Part shown: positions 6,601 through 14,506 of the stretch, piece after piece
How positions within the stretch are numbered: position 1 is the first letter of the stretch
How the letters are laid out: each line of letters opens with the position of its first letter
DNA from: CAYLPU01 sp964385635
GTDB taxonomy: Bacteria > Chloroflexota > Anaerolineae > B4-G1
Direction: 5' to 3'
Length of the DNA stretch: 28,808 nt
Assembly: GCA_964385635.1 (NCBI GenBank)
Contig: CAYLPU010000065.1
Coordinates: 1 to 28,808, forward strand
Notes under the pieces: generated by a model
Seen by the model: the letters and a program-made list of their open reading frames with translations, nothing else
The model's database searches: none
Told to the model about the DNA's origin: nothing
Position numbers and translations under genes: made by a program

Positions 6601-7296
6601 ATGCGCATTATTCGCAACGAACGCCGTATCCGTGTGCTGAGTTCCATCGGTAAGTACGCGACAATGGCCGGACTGCTAGCATTGTTGGCCGGCCTGATCA
6701 TCTCCTTCGCAAGACCTAACTGGTTCGTGCCGATGATGGCGAGCATAACGCTGGGCATGGGCCTCTCAATAGTGGGAGGATTCTTCGCCGACCGCTACGC
6801 AAGCCCTCTCGCCCACCACGACGCGCTGGCCGGGGCTCTCAAAGGGTTGGACAACCGGCACGTGCTCTTGCAATACACCCTTCCCGCCCCTCACGTCCTG
6901 TTGGAGCCTGGCGGCTGCACTGTCTTCGTGGTCAAGGCACAGGGAGGGCAGGTTACCTGCGAGGATGGTCGGTGGAAACACCGCCAGCGAGGGAAGTTCT
7001 TCCGGCAGTTCGCGGGCCAGGAGGGGCTGGGCGCCCCCCACATTGAGGCCGAGAACCAGACGCGCAAACTAAAGCGCCATCTGGCCAATCACCTGCCCGA
7101 CGTCGAGGTGCCTGTGCGGGCGGCCATCGTCTTCGTCAATCCTGATGTCACGCTGGACGGTGCCGCATCGCCCGTACCGGCCTTCTATGGCAAGAAAGTG
7201 AAAGCCTGGCTGCGTGGGCCAGGTAGACTCAAGCCACTGCCAGCAGCCTTGTACCGCGAGCTGGCTGAGGCCGTAGGTCTCGACGTGGGAGAATGA
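6601..7296 (+). CDS. Membrane-anchored NERD-like domain protein
   Basis: The 231-residue protein has two N-terminal hydrophobic helices (about 19-38 and 42-60) followed by a soluble domain resembling the NERD (nuclease-related) fold. Its YTLPAPHVLLEPGGCTVFVV stretch and the later basic NQTRKLKRHLANHL helix are similar to NERD proteins. The catalytic Asp/Glu-Lys cluster of an active nuclease is not clear, so activity cannot be claimed. The ATG follows the fabF TAA by one base, indicating translational coupling. In related genomes such genes also sit beside lipid or cell-envelope genes, but no function is known to me. The stop is followed by a 27-base gap to the glycosyltransferase gene. Confidence 0.6.
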   Translation: MRIIRNERRIRVLSSIGKYATMAGLLALLAGLIISFARPNWFVPMMASITLGMGLSIVGGFFADRYASPLAHHDALAGALKGLDNRHVLLQYTLPAPHVLLEPGGCTVFVVKAQGGQVTCEDGRWKHRQRGKFFRQFAGQEGLGAPHIEAENQTRKLKRHLANHLPDVEVPVRAAIVFVNPDVTLDGAASPVPAFYGKKVKAWLRGPGRLKPLPAALYRELAEAVGLDVGE

Positions 7297-7323
7297 GCAG
7301 AAGAAAATAAATGAGATAACGCT

Positions 7324-8061
7324 ATGCAGTATCCCCGGAGCATCACCGCCTTTTTCCCCGCCTACAACGACGGCGGCACTATTCCCAGTATGGTGTTGAC
7401 GGCGTTGTTGACCCTGCGCCAGGTGACCGATGACTATGAGATCATCGTCGCCAACGACGGCAGCAGCGACTACACTGCGGAGGTACTGGACGAACTAGCC
7501 AGCCGCTATCCCGAACTGCGCGTGATCCACCACCCGCAGAACCGGGGTTACGGCGCGGCACTGCGCACCGGTTTCACCGCCGCAACCAAGGAGTGGGTCT
7601 TCTACACCGACGGCGACGCCCAGTACGATCCCCGCGAACTGGCCAAGCTCGTGGATGCCCTGGACGACAATGTGGACGTGGTCAATGGTTACAAGATCAC
7701 GCGCCACGACCCCATCAGCCGACGTATCATCGGCCGGCTGTACCACCATTTTGTCCAACTGGCCTTCGGTTTTAAACTGCGGGACGTGGATTGCGACTTC
7801 CGGCTCATCCGGCGCTCCATCTTCGACGAGATCGAATTGGAAAGCAATACAGGCACCATCTGCCTGGAGATGGTGAAGAAATTTCAGGATGCCGGATACG
7901 TTTTCGCCGAGGTGCCGGTGCATCACTACCATCGCCAATACGGGGTCTCCCAGTTCTTCAACTGGCGGCGACTCCTCCGTACCGCCCAGCATTTGTACAT
8001 ACTGTGGTGGAAACTGGTGGTGCGCAAAGAGCATCTGCAGGGTCAGGAAGACAGGCAATGA
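7324..8061 (+). CDS. Family 2 glycosyltransferase (dolichyl/polyprenyl-phosphate sugar transferase type)
   Basis: A 245-residue GT2 (GT-A fold) enzyme that transfers a sugar from a nucleotide donor, in this subgroup usually to a polyprenyl-phosphate carrier at the inner membrane face. Seen: ITAFFPAYNDGGTI, the IIVANDGSSD nucleotide site, NRGYGAALRTGF, the metal-binding DGD at 96-98, and the acceptor-side DVDCDFRLIRR. The C-terminal WRRLLRTAQHLYILWW helix is amphipathic and aromatic, fitting membrane attachment, but there are no clear transmembrane segments. The stop overlaps the start of the following sugar-epimerase gene in ATGA, so the two are coupled. The polyprenyl-linked sugar it would make is a plausible donor for the GT-C enzymes downstream. 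Confidence 0.88.
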   Translation: MQYPRSITAFFPAYNDGGTIPSMVLTALLTLRQVTDDYEIIVANDGSSDYTAEVLDELASRYPELRVIHHPQNRGYGAALRTGFTAATKEWVFYTDGDAQYDPRELAKLVDALDDNVDVVNGYKITRHDPISRRIIGRLYHHFVQLAFGFKLRDVDCDFRLIRRSIFDEIELESNTGTICLEMVKKFQDAGYVFAEVPVHHYHRQYGVSQFFNWRRLLRTAQHLYILWWKLVVRKEHLQGQEDRQ

Positions 8062-9068
8062 TAACCGATCTGGTAGCCGCTTTCTCCGGCAGACGCACGC
8101 TGATCACCGGTGGCCTGGGATTCATTGGGAGCAACTTGGCCCGACGGCTGGTCAAACTGGGGGCCGAGGTGCTGCTGGTGGATTCCTTGATCCCTGACTA
8201 CGGCGGCAATCTATTCAACATCGCGGGTGTCGAGAACCGCGTGCGGGTCAACATCGCTGACGTGCGAGACGAGCACGGGATGGACTACCTGGTGCGTAGC
8301 CAGGACACCATCTTCAACCTGGCCGGGCAGGTGAGCCACCTCGACAGTATGCGCGACCCTCACACCGACCTGGAAATCAATTGCCGGAGTCAACTTTCCA
8401 TCCTGGAGGCCTGCCGTAAGCATAACCCCGGCGTCAAGATCGTCTACGCCGGCACCCGCCAGATTTACGGGCGACCGCACTACCTCCCCGTGGACGAGAA
8501 GCACCCCCTTGAGCCCACCGACATCAACGGCGTCAACAAACTGGCGGGGGAGTGGTATCACATCGTCTACTACCGCGTGTACGGCCTGCGAACAGTGAGC
8601 CTGCGCATGACCAACATTTACGGTCCCCGCATGCGGGTCAAGGACGCCCGCCAGACCTTCATTGGCTGGTGGCTGCGCCAGATCGTCGGGGGCCAGGAGT
8701 TGCAGATCTTTGGGGATGGACGACAGGTGCGCGACTTCAACTACGTGGATGACGTGGTCGAGGCGTTGCTGCTGGCCGCTGCCGACTCAACTGCCGATGG
8801 GCAGATTTACAACCTGGGGGGCGACGAGCCCATCAACCTGCTCGACCTGGCGGAGTTGCTGATCGAACTCAACGGCGGTGGCAGTTACCGCATCGTTCCC
8901 TTCCCCGCTGACCGAAAACGCATCGACATCGGGGACTTCTATGGTGACTACACCAAAATACGTACCCAACTGGGCTGGCGGCCGGCCGTGCCATTGCGAG
9001 AAGGCCTGGAACGCACCATCGCTTTCTACCATCAGTGCCGGGAGCACTACTGGGACAGTGCAGAATGA
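8058..9068 (+). CDS. NAD-dependent epimerase/dehydratase (extended SDR), altered catalytic Tyr
   Basis: A 336-residue extended short-chain dehydrogenase that acts on NDP-sugars. The Rossmann motif TGGLGFIG is at 17-24. NIADVRD and FNLAGQVSH follow, then the active-site region AGTRQIYG (131-138) with T133 in the Ser/Thr position. C-terminal substrate motifs are IFGDGRQVRDFNYVDD and YNLGGDEPINLLDL. The usual catalytic YxxxK reads N157-G-V-N-K161: the lysine is kept but Asn takes the tyrosine position. I recall the same TRQIYG and NGVNKLAGEWYH signature in other bacterial SDRs of unknown substrate, so it is probably a real subfamily. The start is the ATG at 8058, overlapping the GT2 stop. Part of the sugar block; the product is unknown. 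Confidence 0.88.
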   Translation: MITDLVAAFSGRRTLITGGLGFIGSNLARRLVKLGAEVLLVDSLIPDYGGNLFNIAGVENRVRVNIADVRDEHGMDYLVRSQDTIFNLAGQVSHLDSMRDPHTDLEINCRSQLSILEACRKHNPGVKIVYAGTRQIYGRPHYLPVDEKHPLEPTDINGVNKLAGEWYHIVYYRVYGLRTVSLRMTNIYGPRMRVKDARQTFIGWWLRQIVGGQELQIFGDGRQVRDFNYVDDVVEALLLAAADSTADGQIYNLGGDEPINLLDLAELLIELNGGGSYRIVPFPADRKRIDIGDFYGDYTKIRTQLGWRPAVPLREGLERTIAFYHQCREHYWDSAE

Positions 9069-9150
9069 CAAATGGCAAATCGACAAATTAGCAAATCAAC
9101 AAATCGGCAAATCAGCAAATCAGCAAATCAGCAAATCGGCAAACCAGCAA
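9067..9150. repeat. Octamer tandem array (RCAAATCR, about 10 copies)
   Basis: Ten consecutive 8-base units plus a half unit, such as GCAAATCA (three perfect in a row), ACAAATCG and GCAAATCG, start at the SDR stop codon and end 14 bases before the aminotransferase ATG. An 8-base period is not a multiple of three, so it is not protein-coding. It fills the gap and leaves no normal ribosome site region except ATGGAC next to the ATG. Confidence 0.93.
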
Positions 9151-9163
9151 TGAGTGATGGACA

Positions 9164-10276
9164 ATGAACAAGGCAATTTCTCTGGTCGATCTGAAGAGGC
9201 AGTACGCCAGTATCAAGGACGAGATTGATGCAGCAGTGGCACGGGTGCTCGAAGGTGGCTGGTACATCCTGGGCAATGAGGTCACGGCGTTTGAGCATGA
9301 GTTCGCCGCCTGCTGCGGCGTCGCCCACGCGGTCGGGGTAGGCTCAGGCACCGATGCGCTTCAGTTGGCTTTGACCACCTGCGGTGTGGGCTCTGGCGAC
9401 GAGGTGATTACCGTGCCCCACACTGCCGTTGCAACGGTGGCTGCCATTGAACTGGCCAGCGCCAGGCCAGTGTTGGTGGATATTGACCCGGTGCGCTATA
9501 CCCTCGACCCAGCCCGGCTAGAAGCGGCCATCACACCCCACACACGAGCGGTCATTCCCGTGCATCTCTACGGCTGTCCGGCCGATCTCAGCCCCATCCT
9601 GGAGATCGCGCACCAGCATAACCTGTATGTCGTCGAGGACTGCGCCCAGGCGCACGGCGCAGAGTACCGGGGACGGCCGGTCGGCTCCTGGGGCCACGTG
9701 GCTGCCTTCAGTTTCTACCCCACCAAGAACCTGGGAGCCTGCGGCGACGGCGGGATGGTGGTCACGAACGATCCAGGACTGGCGGAGCGCGCACGGCTAC
9801 TGAGGCAGTACGGCTGGAGAGAACGGTACATCAGCAGCCTGAAAGGGCTGAACAGCCGCCTGGACGAGTTGCAGGCCGCCATCCTGCGCGTCAAGTTGCA
9901 TCATCTGAAGGATTGGAACGAGAAGCGCCGGCGGCTGGCCCGCCTTTACGACGAGCGGCTGGCAGGGAGCGGCGTCATCACACCCTACAGGCCAGAGGAT
10001 GCCATGCACGTGTACCATCTCTATGTCGTGCGCCACCCTCGTCGGGACGACTTGCAGACCTTTCTGCGCGAGCAGACCATCGGCAGCCTGGTCCATTACC
10101 CTGTGCCGGTGCATCTCCAGCCCGCCTATCGAGACCTGGGATACAAGGTCGGGGACCTCCCTGCCGCCGAAGCCGCCGCGCAGGAAGTTCTTTCACTGCC
10201 CCTCTACCCTGAGTTGCGCGAAGAGGAAGCGGCGACAGTAGCCAGCGCCGTGATTGCCTTCACCAGGACAGGGTGA
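9164..10276 (+). CDS. DegT/DnrJ/EryC1/StrS family sugar aminotransferase
   Basis: A PLP-dependent aminotransferase of 370 residues that converts a keto-NDP-sugar to an amino-NDP-sugar. Seen: LVDLKRQYASIKDEI and GWYILGNEVTAFEHEFA at the N-terminus, GSGTDALQLAL phosphate-binding turn, VVEDCAQAHGA with the pyridine-contacting D159, and the Schiff-base lysine K188 in FYPTKNLGACGDGG. The C-terminal part has LNSRLDELQAAIL and VHYPVPVHLQPAY, which is closest to the dTDP-3-oxo-6-deoxyhexose aminotransferases (FdtB/QdtB/DesV type). That specificity is inference. It follows the SDR gene across an octamer array, and its TGA overlaps the GTG of the next gene. Together with the SDR it implies an unusual amino sugar. 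Confidence 0.92.
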   Translation: MNKAISLVDLKRQYASIKDEIDAAVARVLEGGWYILGNEVTAFEHEFAACCGVAHAVGVGSGTDALQLALTTCGVGSGDEVITVPHTAVATVAAIELASARPVLVDIDPVRYTLDPARLEAAITPHTRAVIPVHLYGCPADLSPILEIAHQHNLYVVEDCAQAHGAEYRGRPVGSWGHVAAFSFYPTKNLGACGDGGMVVTNDPGLAERARLLRQYGWRERYISSLKGLNSRLDELQAAILRVKLHHLKDWNEKRRRLARLYDERLAGSGVITPYRPEDAMHVYHLYVVRHPRRDDLQTFLREQTIGSLVHYPVPVHLQPAYRDLGYKVGDLPAAEAAAQEVLSLPLYPELREEEAATVASAVIAFTRTG

Positions 10277-12276
10277 CGGTGAGAACACGGCCGCGTCTTG
10301 CCATCCTCTCCGCTCTGCTCCTCATCACGGCGCTGGGGGCAGGACTCCGGTTCTATCACATTGACCGGTTGCCCCCTGGCCTCCACTACGACGAGGCTTT
10401 CAACGACCTGGAAGCGCTGCGCGTAGTCAGGGATGGCACGTGGCCCATCTTCTTCACCGAGAACTTCGGGCAGGAGCCTCTCCACATCTACCTGATTGCG
10501 CTACTATTCCACCTGATCGGCCCGGTTGTTCCAGGAGGACGCCTGGTGTCAGCCTTGGCCGGCACTGCGACCGTGCCGCTGCTGTTTTTCGCCGTGCAGG
10601 AGATATTCCAGGAGGAAATGGGGAGACGGCGAGCGGCAAGGCTGGGTTTGATCGCCGCACTCAGTCTGGCGCTGCTCTACTGGCACGTGCACTACAGTCG
10701 CATCGGGATGGAGCCCAACATGGTGCCGATGCTGGCTGTTGCAACGCTCGGCCTCACCTGGCGAGCGTTGCGCACACAAAAACCACGAGAAGCGGTGATC
10801 GCGGGAGTATTACTGGGGGGAAGCCTGTACACCTACGCGTCGGGCCGTTTCGTTCCTCTTGTATTAGCGCTCTTCTTCGGCTTACGAGGCCTCTTGGAGC
10901 GTGATTTCATACGTGTCCACTACCGCACGCTGATGATTGTCGCAGCAACTGCGGCCTTAGTCTTCGTCCCACTAGGCTACTTCTTTGCCTCCCATCCTTA
11001 CTGGTTCACCCTACGTGCCAGCCATGTAGTGCACAGCGGCAGCCTGCTGGAGGGGTTTGCCAAGGTGGTGGGAGGACTTTTCTTCCGAGGAGACCTGAAT
11101 CCCCGCCAGAACCTGCCCGGCCGCCCAGCGCTCGACCCCATCCAGGCGATACTGTTCATCCTGGGATTGGGGATGTGCGTGTCAAGGCGACGTCCTCCTC
11201 ACATGTTCCTGATTTGCTGGCTGGGGGTGATGCTGTTGCCCAGCGCGTTAACCGAGTACCCACCTCACTTCGGGCGGATGTTGGGCGCAGCGCCGGCAGC
11301 GGCCGCGCTCGCGGGGTTGGGGGCAGTCGCCTCCCACGATCTGATCATGGCGACCGCCACACGATGGCTCCCACAAGCACGGAGAGCAGTCTCAACAGGA
11401 GTTGTACTCTTACTGGTCCTCGCCCTGACACTAAGCGGGGTATGCACAGTCAGAGACTACTTTCTCGTCTGGAGACAATCCGACGATCTTTTCATCGCCT
11501 TCGACGTGGGGTTACGCTGGATTGGGGAGTACGTGGCCGCACTGCCGCAAGAAGAGCAGGTGTACGTTTCTCCCATAGACAGATTCCACACGACGCTTAA
11601 GTTCCTGCTGGACGATGATCCATACCGCACTCACAACTACAACGGCCGGCGCTGCGTGGTTTATCCCTCTGTCACCGAGACATCCACGACGCACGTGATC
11701 ATCGTCTTCGAGGATCCCGACTCTCTGCCCACCCTCCAGGCTGCGTTCCCCGACGGTCAGGTGGTCCAGGAACTATACATGGGCGACACGCTCTACTCGG
11801 TCGTCTACCATACGCCGGCTGGCAGCACAGCCCAGATCGGCCCGGCCCATTCGCTGGAGGCAGACTTCGATGGTCAGATCTGGCTGACGGGCTACGATCC
11901 GCCAGCGGGCCCCCTTGCCCCTGGCGACACTATCTCACTGCGCCTGTATTGGCTGGCCCAGACTCAGATGACAGACTGGTACAAGGTCTTCGTGCACCTG
12001 TGGAGCACACCCAGCCCGGCGGAAGGTGGACGTATATGGGGACAGGAGGACGTCCACCCCTGCGACAACAGTTACCACACACCGTGGTGGGCAGTAGGGG
12101 ACATCGTCGCCGACGAGTACCGGGTACCGATCAGCCCCGACACTCCGCCGGGGGAATATCAACTGGTGGTTGGGCTTTTCCTGGAAGACGGCCCCCGGCT
12201 CCCGGTGCTGGACACAGCGGGCGAGCCAATCGGCGACCACGTGGTGGTGACAACCGTGCAGGTCGTCGCCCCGTAG
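10273..12276 (+). CDS. GT-C membrane glycosyltransferase (ArnT/PMT-like) with C-terminal beta-sandwich domain
   Basis: A 667-residue integral membrane protein of the GT-C superfamily, which uses polyprenyl-phosphate sugars outside the membrane. The first helix is followed by HYDEAFNDLEAL, with the Asp-Glu pair expected in the first external loop, and EPLHIYLIALLF. There are many hydrophobic helices up to about residue 400. From about 510 to the end there is a soluble domain with LTGYDPPAGPLAPGDTISLR and GEYQLVVGLF, also present in the GT-C gene converging on it. It starts with a GTG overlapping the aminotransferase TGA (GTGA), so it is the last gene of the sugar operon. Acceptor and sugar are unknown. 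It converges with the next gene, 48 bases apart. Confidence 0.85.
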   Translation: MTVRTRPRLAILSALLLITALGAGLRFYHIDRLPPGLHYDEAFNDLEALRVVRDGTWPIFFTENFGQEPLHIYLIALLFHLIGPVVPGGRLVSALAGTATVPLLFFAVQEIFQEEMGRRRAARLGLIAALSLALLYWHVHYSRIGMEPNMVPMLAVATLGLTWRALRTQKPREAVIAGVLLGGSLYTYASGRFVPLVLALFFGLRGLLERDFIRVHYRTLMIVAATAALVFVPLGYFFASHPYWFTLRASHVVHSGSLLEGFAKVVGGLFFRGDLNPRQNLPGRPALDPIQAILFILGLGMCVSRRRPPHMFLICWLGVMLLPSALTEYPPHFGRMLGAAPAAAALAGLGAVASHDLIMATATRWLPQARRAVSTGVVLLLVLALTLSGVCTVRDYFLVWRQSDDLFIAFDVGLRWIGEYVAALPQEEQVYVSPIDRFHTTLKFLLDDDPYRTHNYNGRRCVVYPSVTETSTTHVIIVFEDPDSLPTLQAAFPDGQVVQELYMGDTLYSVVYHTPAGSTAQIGPAHSLEADFDGQIWLTGYDPPAGPLAPGDTISLRLYWLAQTQMTDWYKVFVHLWSTPSPAEGGRIWGQEDVHPCDNSYHTPWWAVGDIVADEYRVPISPDTPPGEYQLVVGLFLEDGPRLPVLDTAGEPIGDHVVVTTVQVVAP

Positions 12277-12324
12277 GGGTTGAGAGACACCTGGGCAGAG
12301 ATTGCTCGAAATGACGAGAGGGGC

Positions 12325-14319
12325 TCAACGAACCTCGATCTCCGCTACCAACACCATATCGCCCACGATCTCTCCACCCGGAGTCTGGACGGGAAGCCGC
12401 TCTCCGGTCGTGGGATCGTAGGCCCCCACGTAAAGTGGGTACGTGCCAACTGGCGTATCTGCTCCCACGGCTATTCCCCAACGGTCGTCCACGGTTTCTC
12501 CCACCTCCCATGACGTCGTCGGCAGTAGCCAGTTTAGCGGCATGCCATCCCGCAGGGCGAGGCTTTCATTGTTAGGGCCTAACAGGACGAGGAAGAACTT
12601 GTAGTCCACATCCATAGGGGAAAGCACACGCCAGCGCAGGGCCACCGCCAGTGTTCCGCCTGGGGCTATGTGCTCCTGATTCAGGGCATACGCCGACAAC
12701 TCGAACTGATCATCAAAGGTAGTGGGAACTGGACTGGGTGAGCGATAGGTTCCCATCCTCGCCGGGGTCAGATAGAGATCGAAGACCGTGTTCTCCAACC
12801 AGTTCTCACTCACCTGATGGGCGTGCTCCTTGAGCCACTGGGCGACTCGGTGATTACGATCACAATCCATCGGCATCTCGCGCACCAGCCATATCTGTTC
12901 GTAGCCGGCGGCAATGGCGGCGATCTCGTCCCGGATACGTTCCTCATTCTCATTCTCATTCTCGTTCTCATTGCAGACTGACGGAACGACAAGGTAGGAG
13001 GTATCGTCAGGGAGGTAGTATTTTAATATGAGTGACGCATCCCGGCCGTTGTAGACAATGACAGCGCCCGCCTCAACGGCTTCCGCCATCGTGGCCATTT
13101 GCGCACGGTAGTCCCAGCGCCAATACAGTGAATCGGTGTAGTAACGGTATAACGAACGAACCTGAGCGAAGTTCAAAGGCACAACTAGCAGCGCAATCAA
13201 CCCCGCTTGCCCAACCCGTCGTCTCACAGTGAGTGAACCCGGTAGCGCGAGACTGCTCAGACCATGCGCCCCCCGGGCCAGCAAGAGGTAATAGAACGGG
13301 CTGGCAGCGATGAAGTATCGTATCCATCCGGGCAAGGGAGGAAATGAGATGAGGAAGGTCACCAGGATAGGCACACTCAGACAGGTGACCATGAACACCA
13401 GGATACGCCGCTTCCACGGCCATAGCAGGGCCAGAACTAACAGCAGCAGAAACGGGGCTAGCACTGGCCATGCTACCTCCTCCGGCGCCGAGGTGATGAT
13501 CGGCACACCAGCGCTGAAGACGCTAAGACAGTGGCGCAGGATCACCAGCAGGGGGATACCTACCCGCCCTGCTTCCTCAGACAGAGCCGGGACTCGATCC
13601 CAGACGTAGATCAGCCAGGGAAGGAAGAGCAAGAAGGTTACTGCCTGTGCACTCAAGCAATGGAGCGCTGTGCGCCATGCGGCACGACGTCTCCAGAGCA
13701 GATCACCCAGCCAAAGAAGCGCCTGCGCCAGGATGATATACCCGGCGAACAAGTGAGAATAGACGGCCAGGGTGCTGGACGTCACGTAGCCCGCCCACAT
13801 CTGCCAGGGCCTTGACGCTTTCCTTGTGTTCTCTGTGAATAATCGCCAGAAGAAGTAGGTAGAGAGGAGAGTGAAAAAGAGCGTTTGGGCGTACATACGT
13901 GCGTCCTGGCTGTAGTAGACGTGAAACGGCGAAAGCGCCAGGAGCAGTGCCGCGATGACCCCTGTGCCCATCCCGCCCAGACGACGCCCCAGCACGAGGA
14001 GAGCCGGCACTGCGAGCACTCCACAGAACAGTGTGATGTAACGGAGGGCAAATTCCGACTGGCCGGCCGCCTGGATCCAGGCATGCAAGGTCAAATAATA
14101 ACCCGGTGGAACATCCCCGGCATCGTGGGCGTTGCGCAACACCGAGGCGACTGAGGGTTGACCTGCGAAGTAAACGCTCCACCCCTCGTCGCCCCACAGG
14201 CTCTGCCCATCTAGCCGGTAGATGCGGAGAGTGAAGGACAGCAGCACCAGGCCTAGAAGAGCCACCGCGGATAGCGTACGCGCTGACATTGCGCCCTCTG
14301 TCCCAGACAGGTCAGACAA
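12325..14319 (-). CDS. GT-C membrane glycosyltransferase with C-terminal beta-sandwich domain (second)
   Basis: A 664-residue membrane protein of the same kind as its convergent neighbour. The first helix is followed by WGDEGWSVYF with the external-loop Asp-Glu pair, then PPGYYLTLHAWI, SQDARMYAQTLFF and a series of hydrophobic helices to about residue 400. The soluble part holds a Thr-free linker with five Asn-Glu pairs (coded by a hexamer repeat) and ends in a beta-sandwich with LSAYALNQEHIAPGGTLAVA and VGTYPLYVGAYDP. The tail domain closely parallels that of the 10273-12276 product, so the two are probably paralogues. The ATG at 14319 is used, although a second ATG 30 bases in (MSARTLSAVALL) begins nearer the first helix. 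No partner gene is coupled to it. Confidence 0.85.
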   Translation of the reverse strand: MSDLSGTEGAMSARTLSAVALLGLVLLSFTLRIYRLDGQSLWGDEGWSVYFAGQPSVASVLRNAHDAGDVPPGYYLTLHAWIQAAGQSEFALRYITLFCGVLAVPALLVLGRRLGGMGTGVIAALLLALSPFHVYYSQDARMYAQTLFFTLLSTYFFWRLFTENTRKASRPWQMWAGYVTSSTLAVYSHLFAGYIILAQALLWLGDLLWRRRAAWRTALHCLSAQAVTFLLFLPWLIYVWDRVPALSEEAGRVGIPLLVILRHCLSVFSAGVPIITSAPEEVAWPVLAPFLLLLVLALLWPWKRRILVFMVTCLSVPILVTFLISFPPLPGWIRYFIAASPFYYLLLARGAHGLSSLALPGSLTVRRRVGQAGLIALLVVPLNFAQVRSLYRYYTDSLYWRWDYRAQMATMAEAVEAGAVIVYNGRDASLILKYYLPDDTSYLVVPSVCNENENENENEERIRDEIAAIAAGYEQIWLVREMPMDCDRNHRVAQWLKEHAHQVSENWLENTVFDLYLTPARMGTYRSPSPVPTTFDDQFELSAYALNQEHIAPGGTLAVALRWRVLSPMDVDYKFFLVLLGPNNESLALRDGMPLNWLLPTTSWEVGETVDDRWGIAVGADTPVGTYPLYVGAYDPTTGERLPVQTPGGEIVGDMVLVAEIEVR
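12945..12972. repeat. Hexamer repeat within the GT-C gene
   Basis: CTCATT units in tandem (about five, one with a CTCGTT variant) code on the minus strand for alternating Asn-Glu. Like the array in hsdM, the unit keeps the reading frame. Confidence 0.85.
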
Positions 14320-14403
14320 GGCAGTATGCCCCCGGAAAAGACGGCGGCCGTTTAGAATCTGTCTCCTCCTCTCAAACAGGCACCACCACTCTATATAGGC
14401 GAG

Positions 14404-14450
14404 CCCTCACCCCCCCCCTGCAAAGCATCAATCAGGATTAGGGGTGAGGG
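14404..14450. other. 10-bp stem hairpin between gt-C and SPFH genes
   Basis: CCCTCACCCC (14404-14413) pairs with GGGGTGAGGG (14441-14450) around a 27-base loop. It lies downstream of the SPFH gene and upstream of the GT-C gene, both on the minus strand. There is no U tract, so it is not a clear intrinsic terminator. The rest of 14320-14506 shows nothing else. Confidence 0.4.
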
Positions 14451-14506
14451 TCCGAATGACTGGATTAGATTGTGTGCAGCGATACACCCAGGCCAAGCCG
14501 CAGCGG

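Noticed and set aside
5637..6758. Long minus-strand frame opposite fabF
   Set aside because: Shadow frame; FabF catalytic residues are all present on the plus strand.
7791..8057. N-terminal extension of the SDR protein
   Set aside because: It would overlap the GT2 gene in another frame; the Rossmann motif begins right after the ATG at 8058.
9067..9150. Octamer array as a CRISPR or coding tail of the SDR
   Set aside because: No unique spacers, and the SDR stop precedes it; the unit is not a multiple of three.
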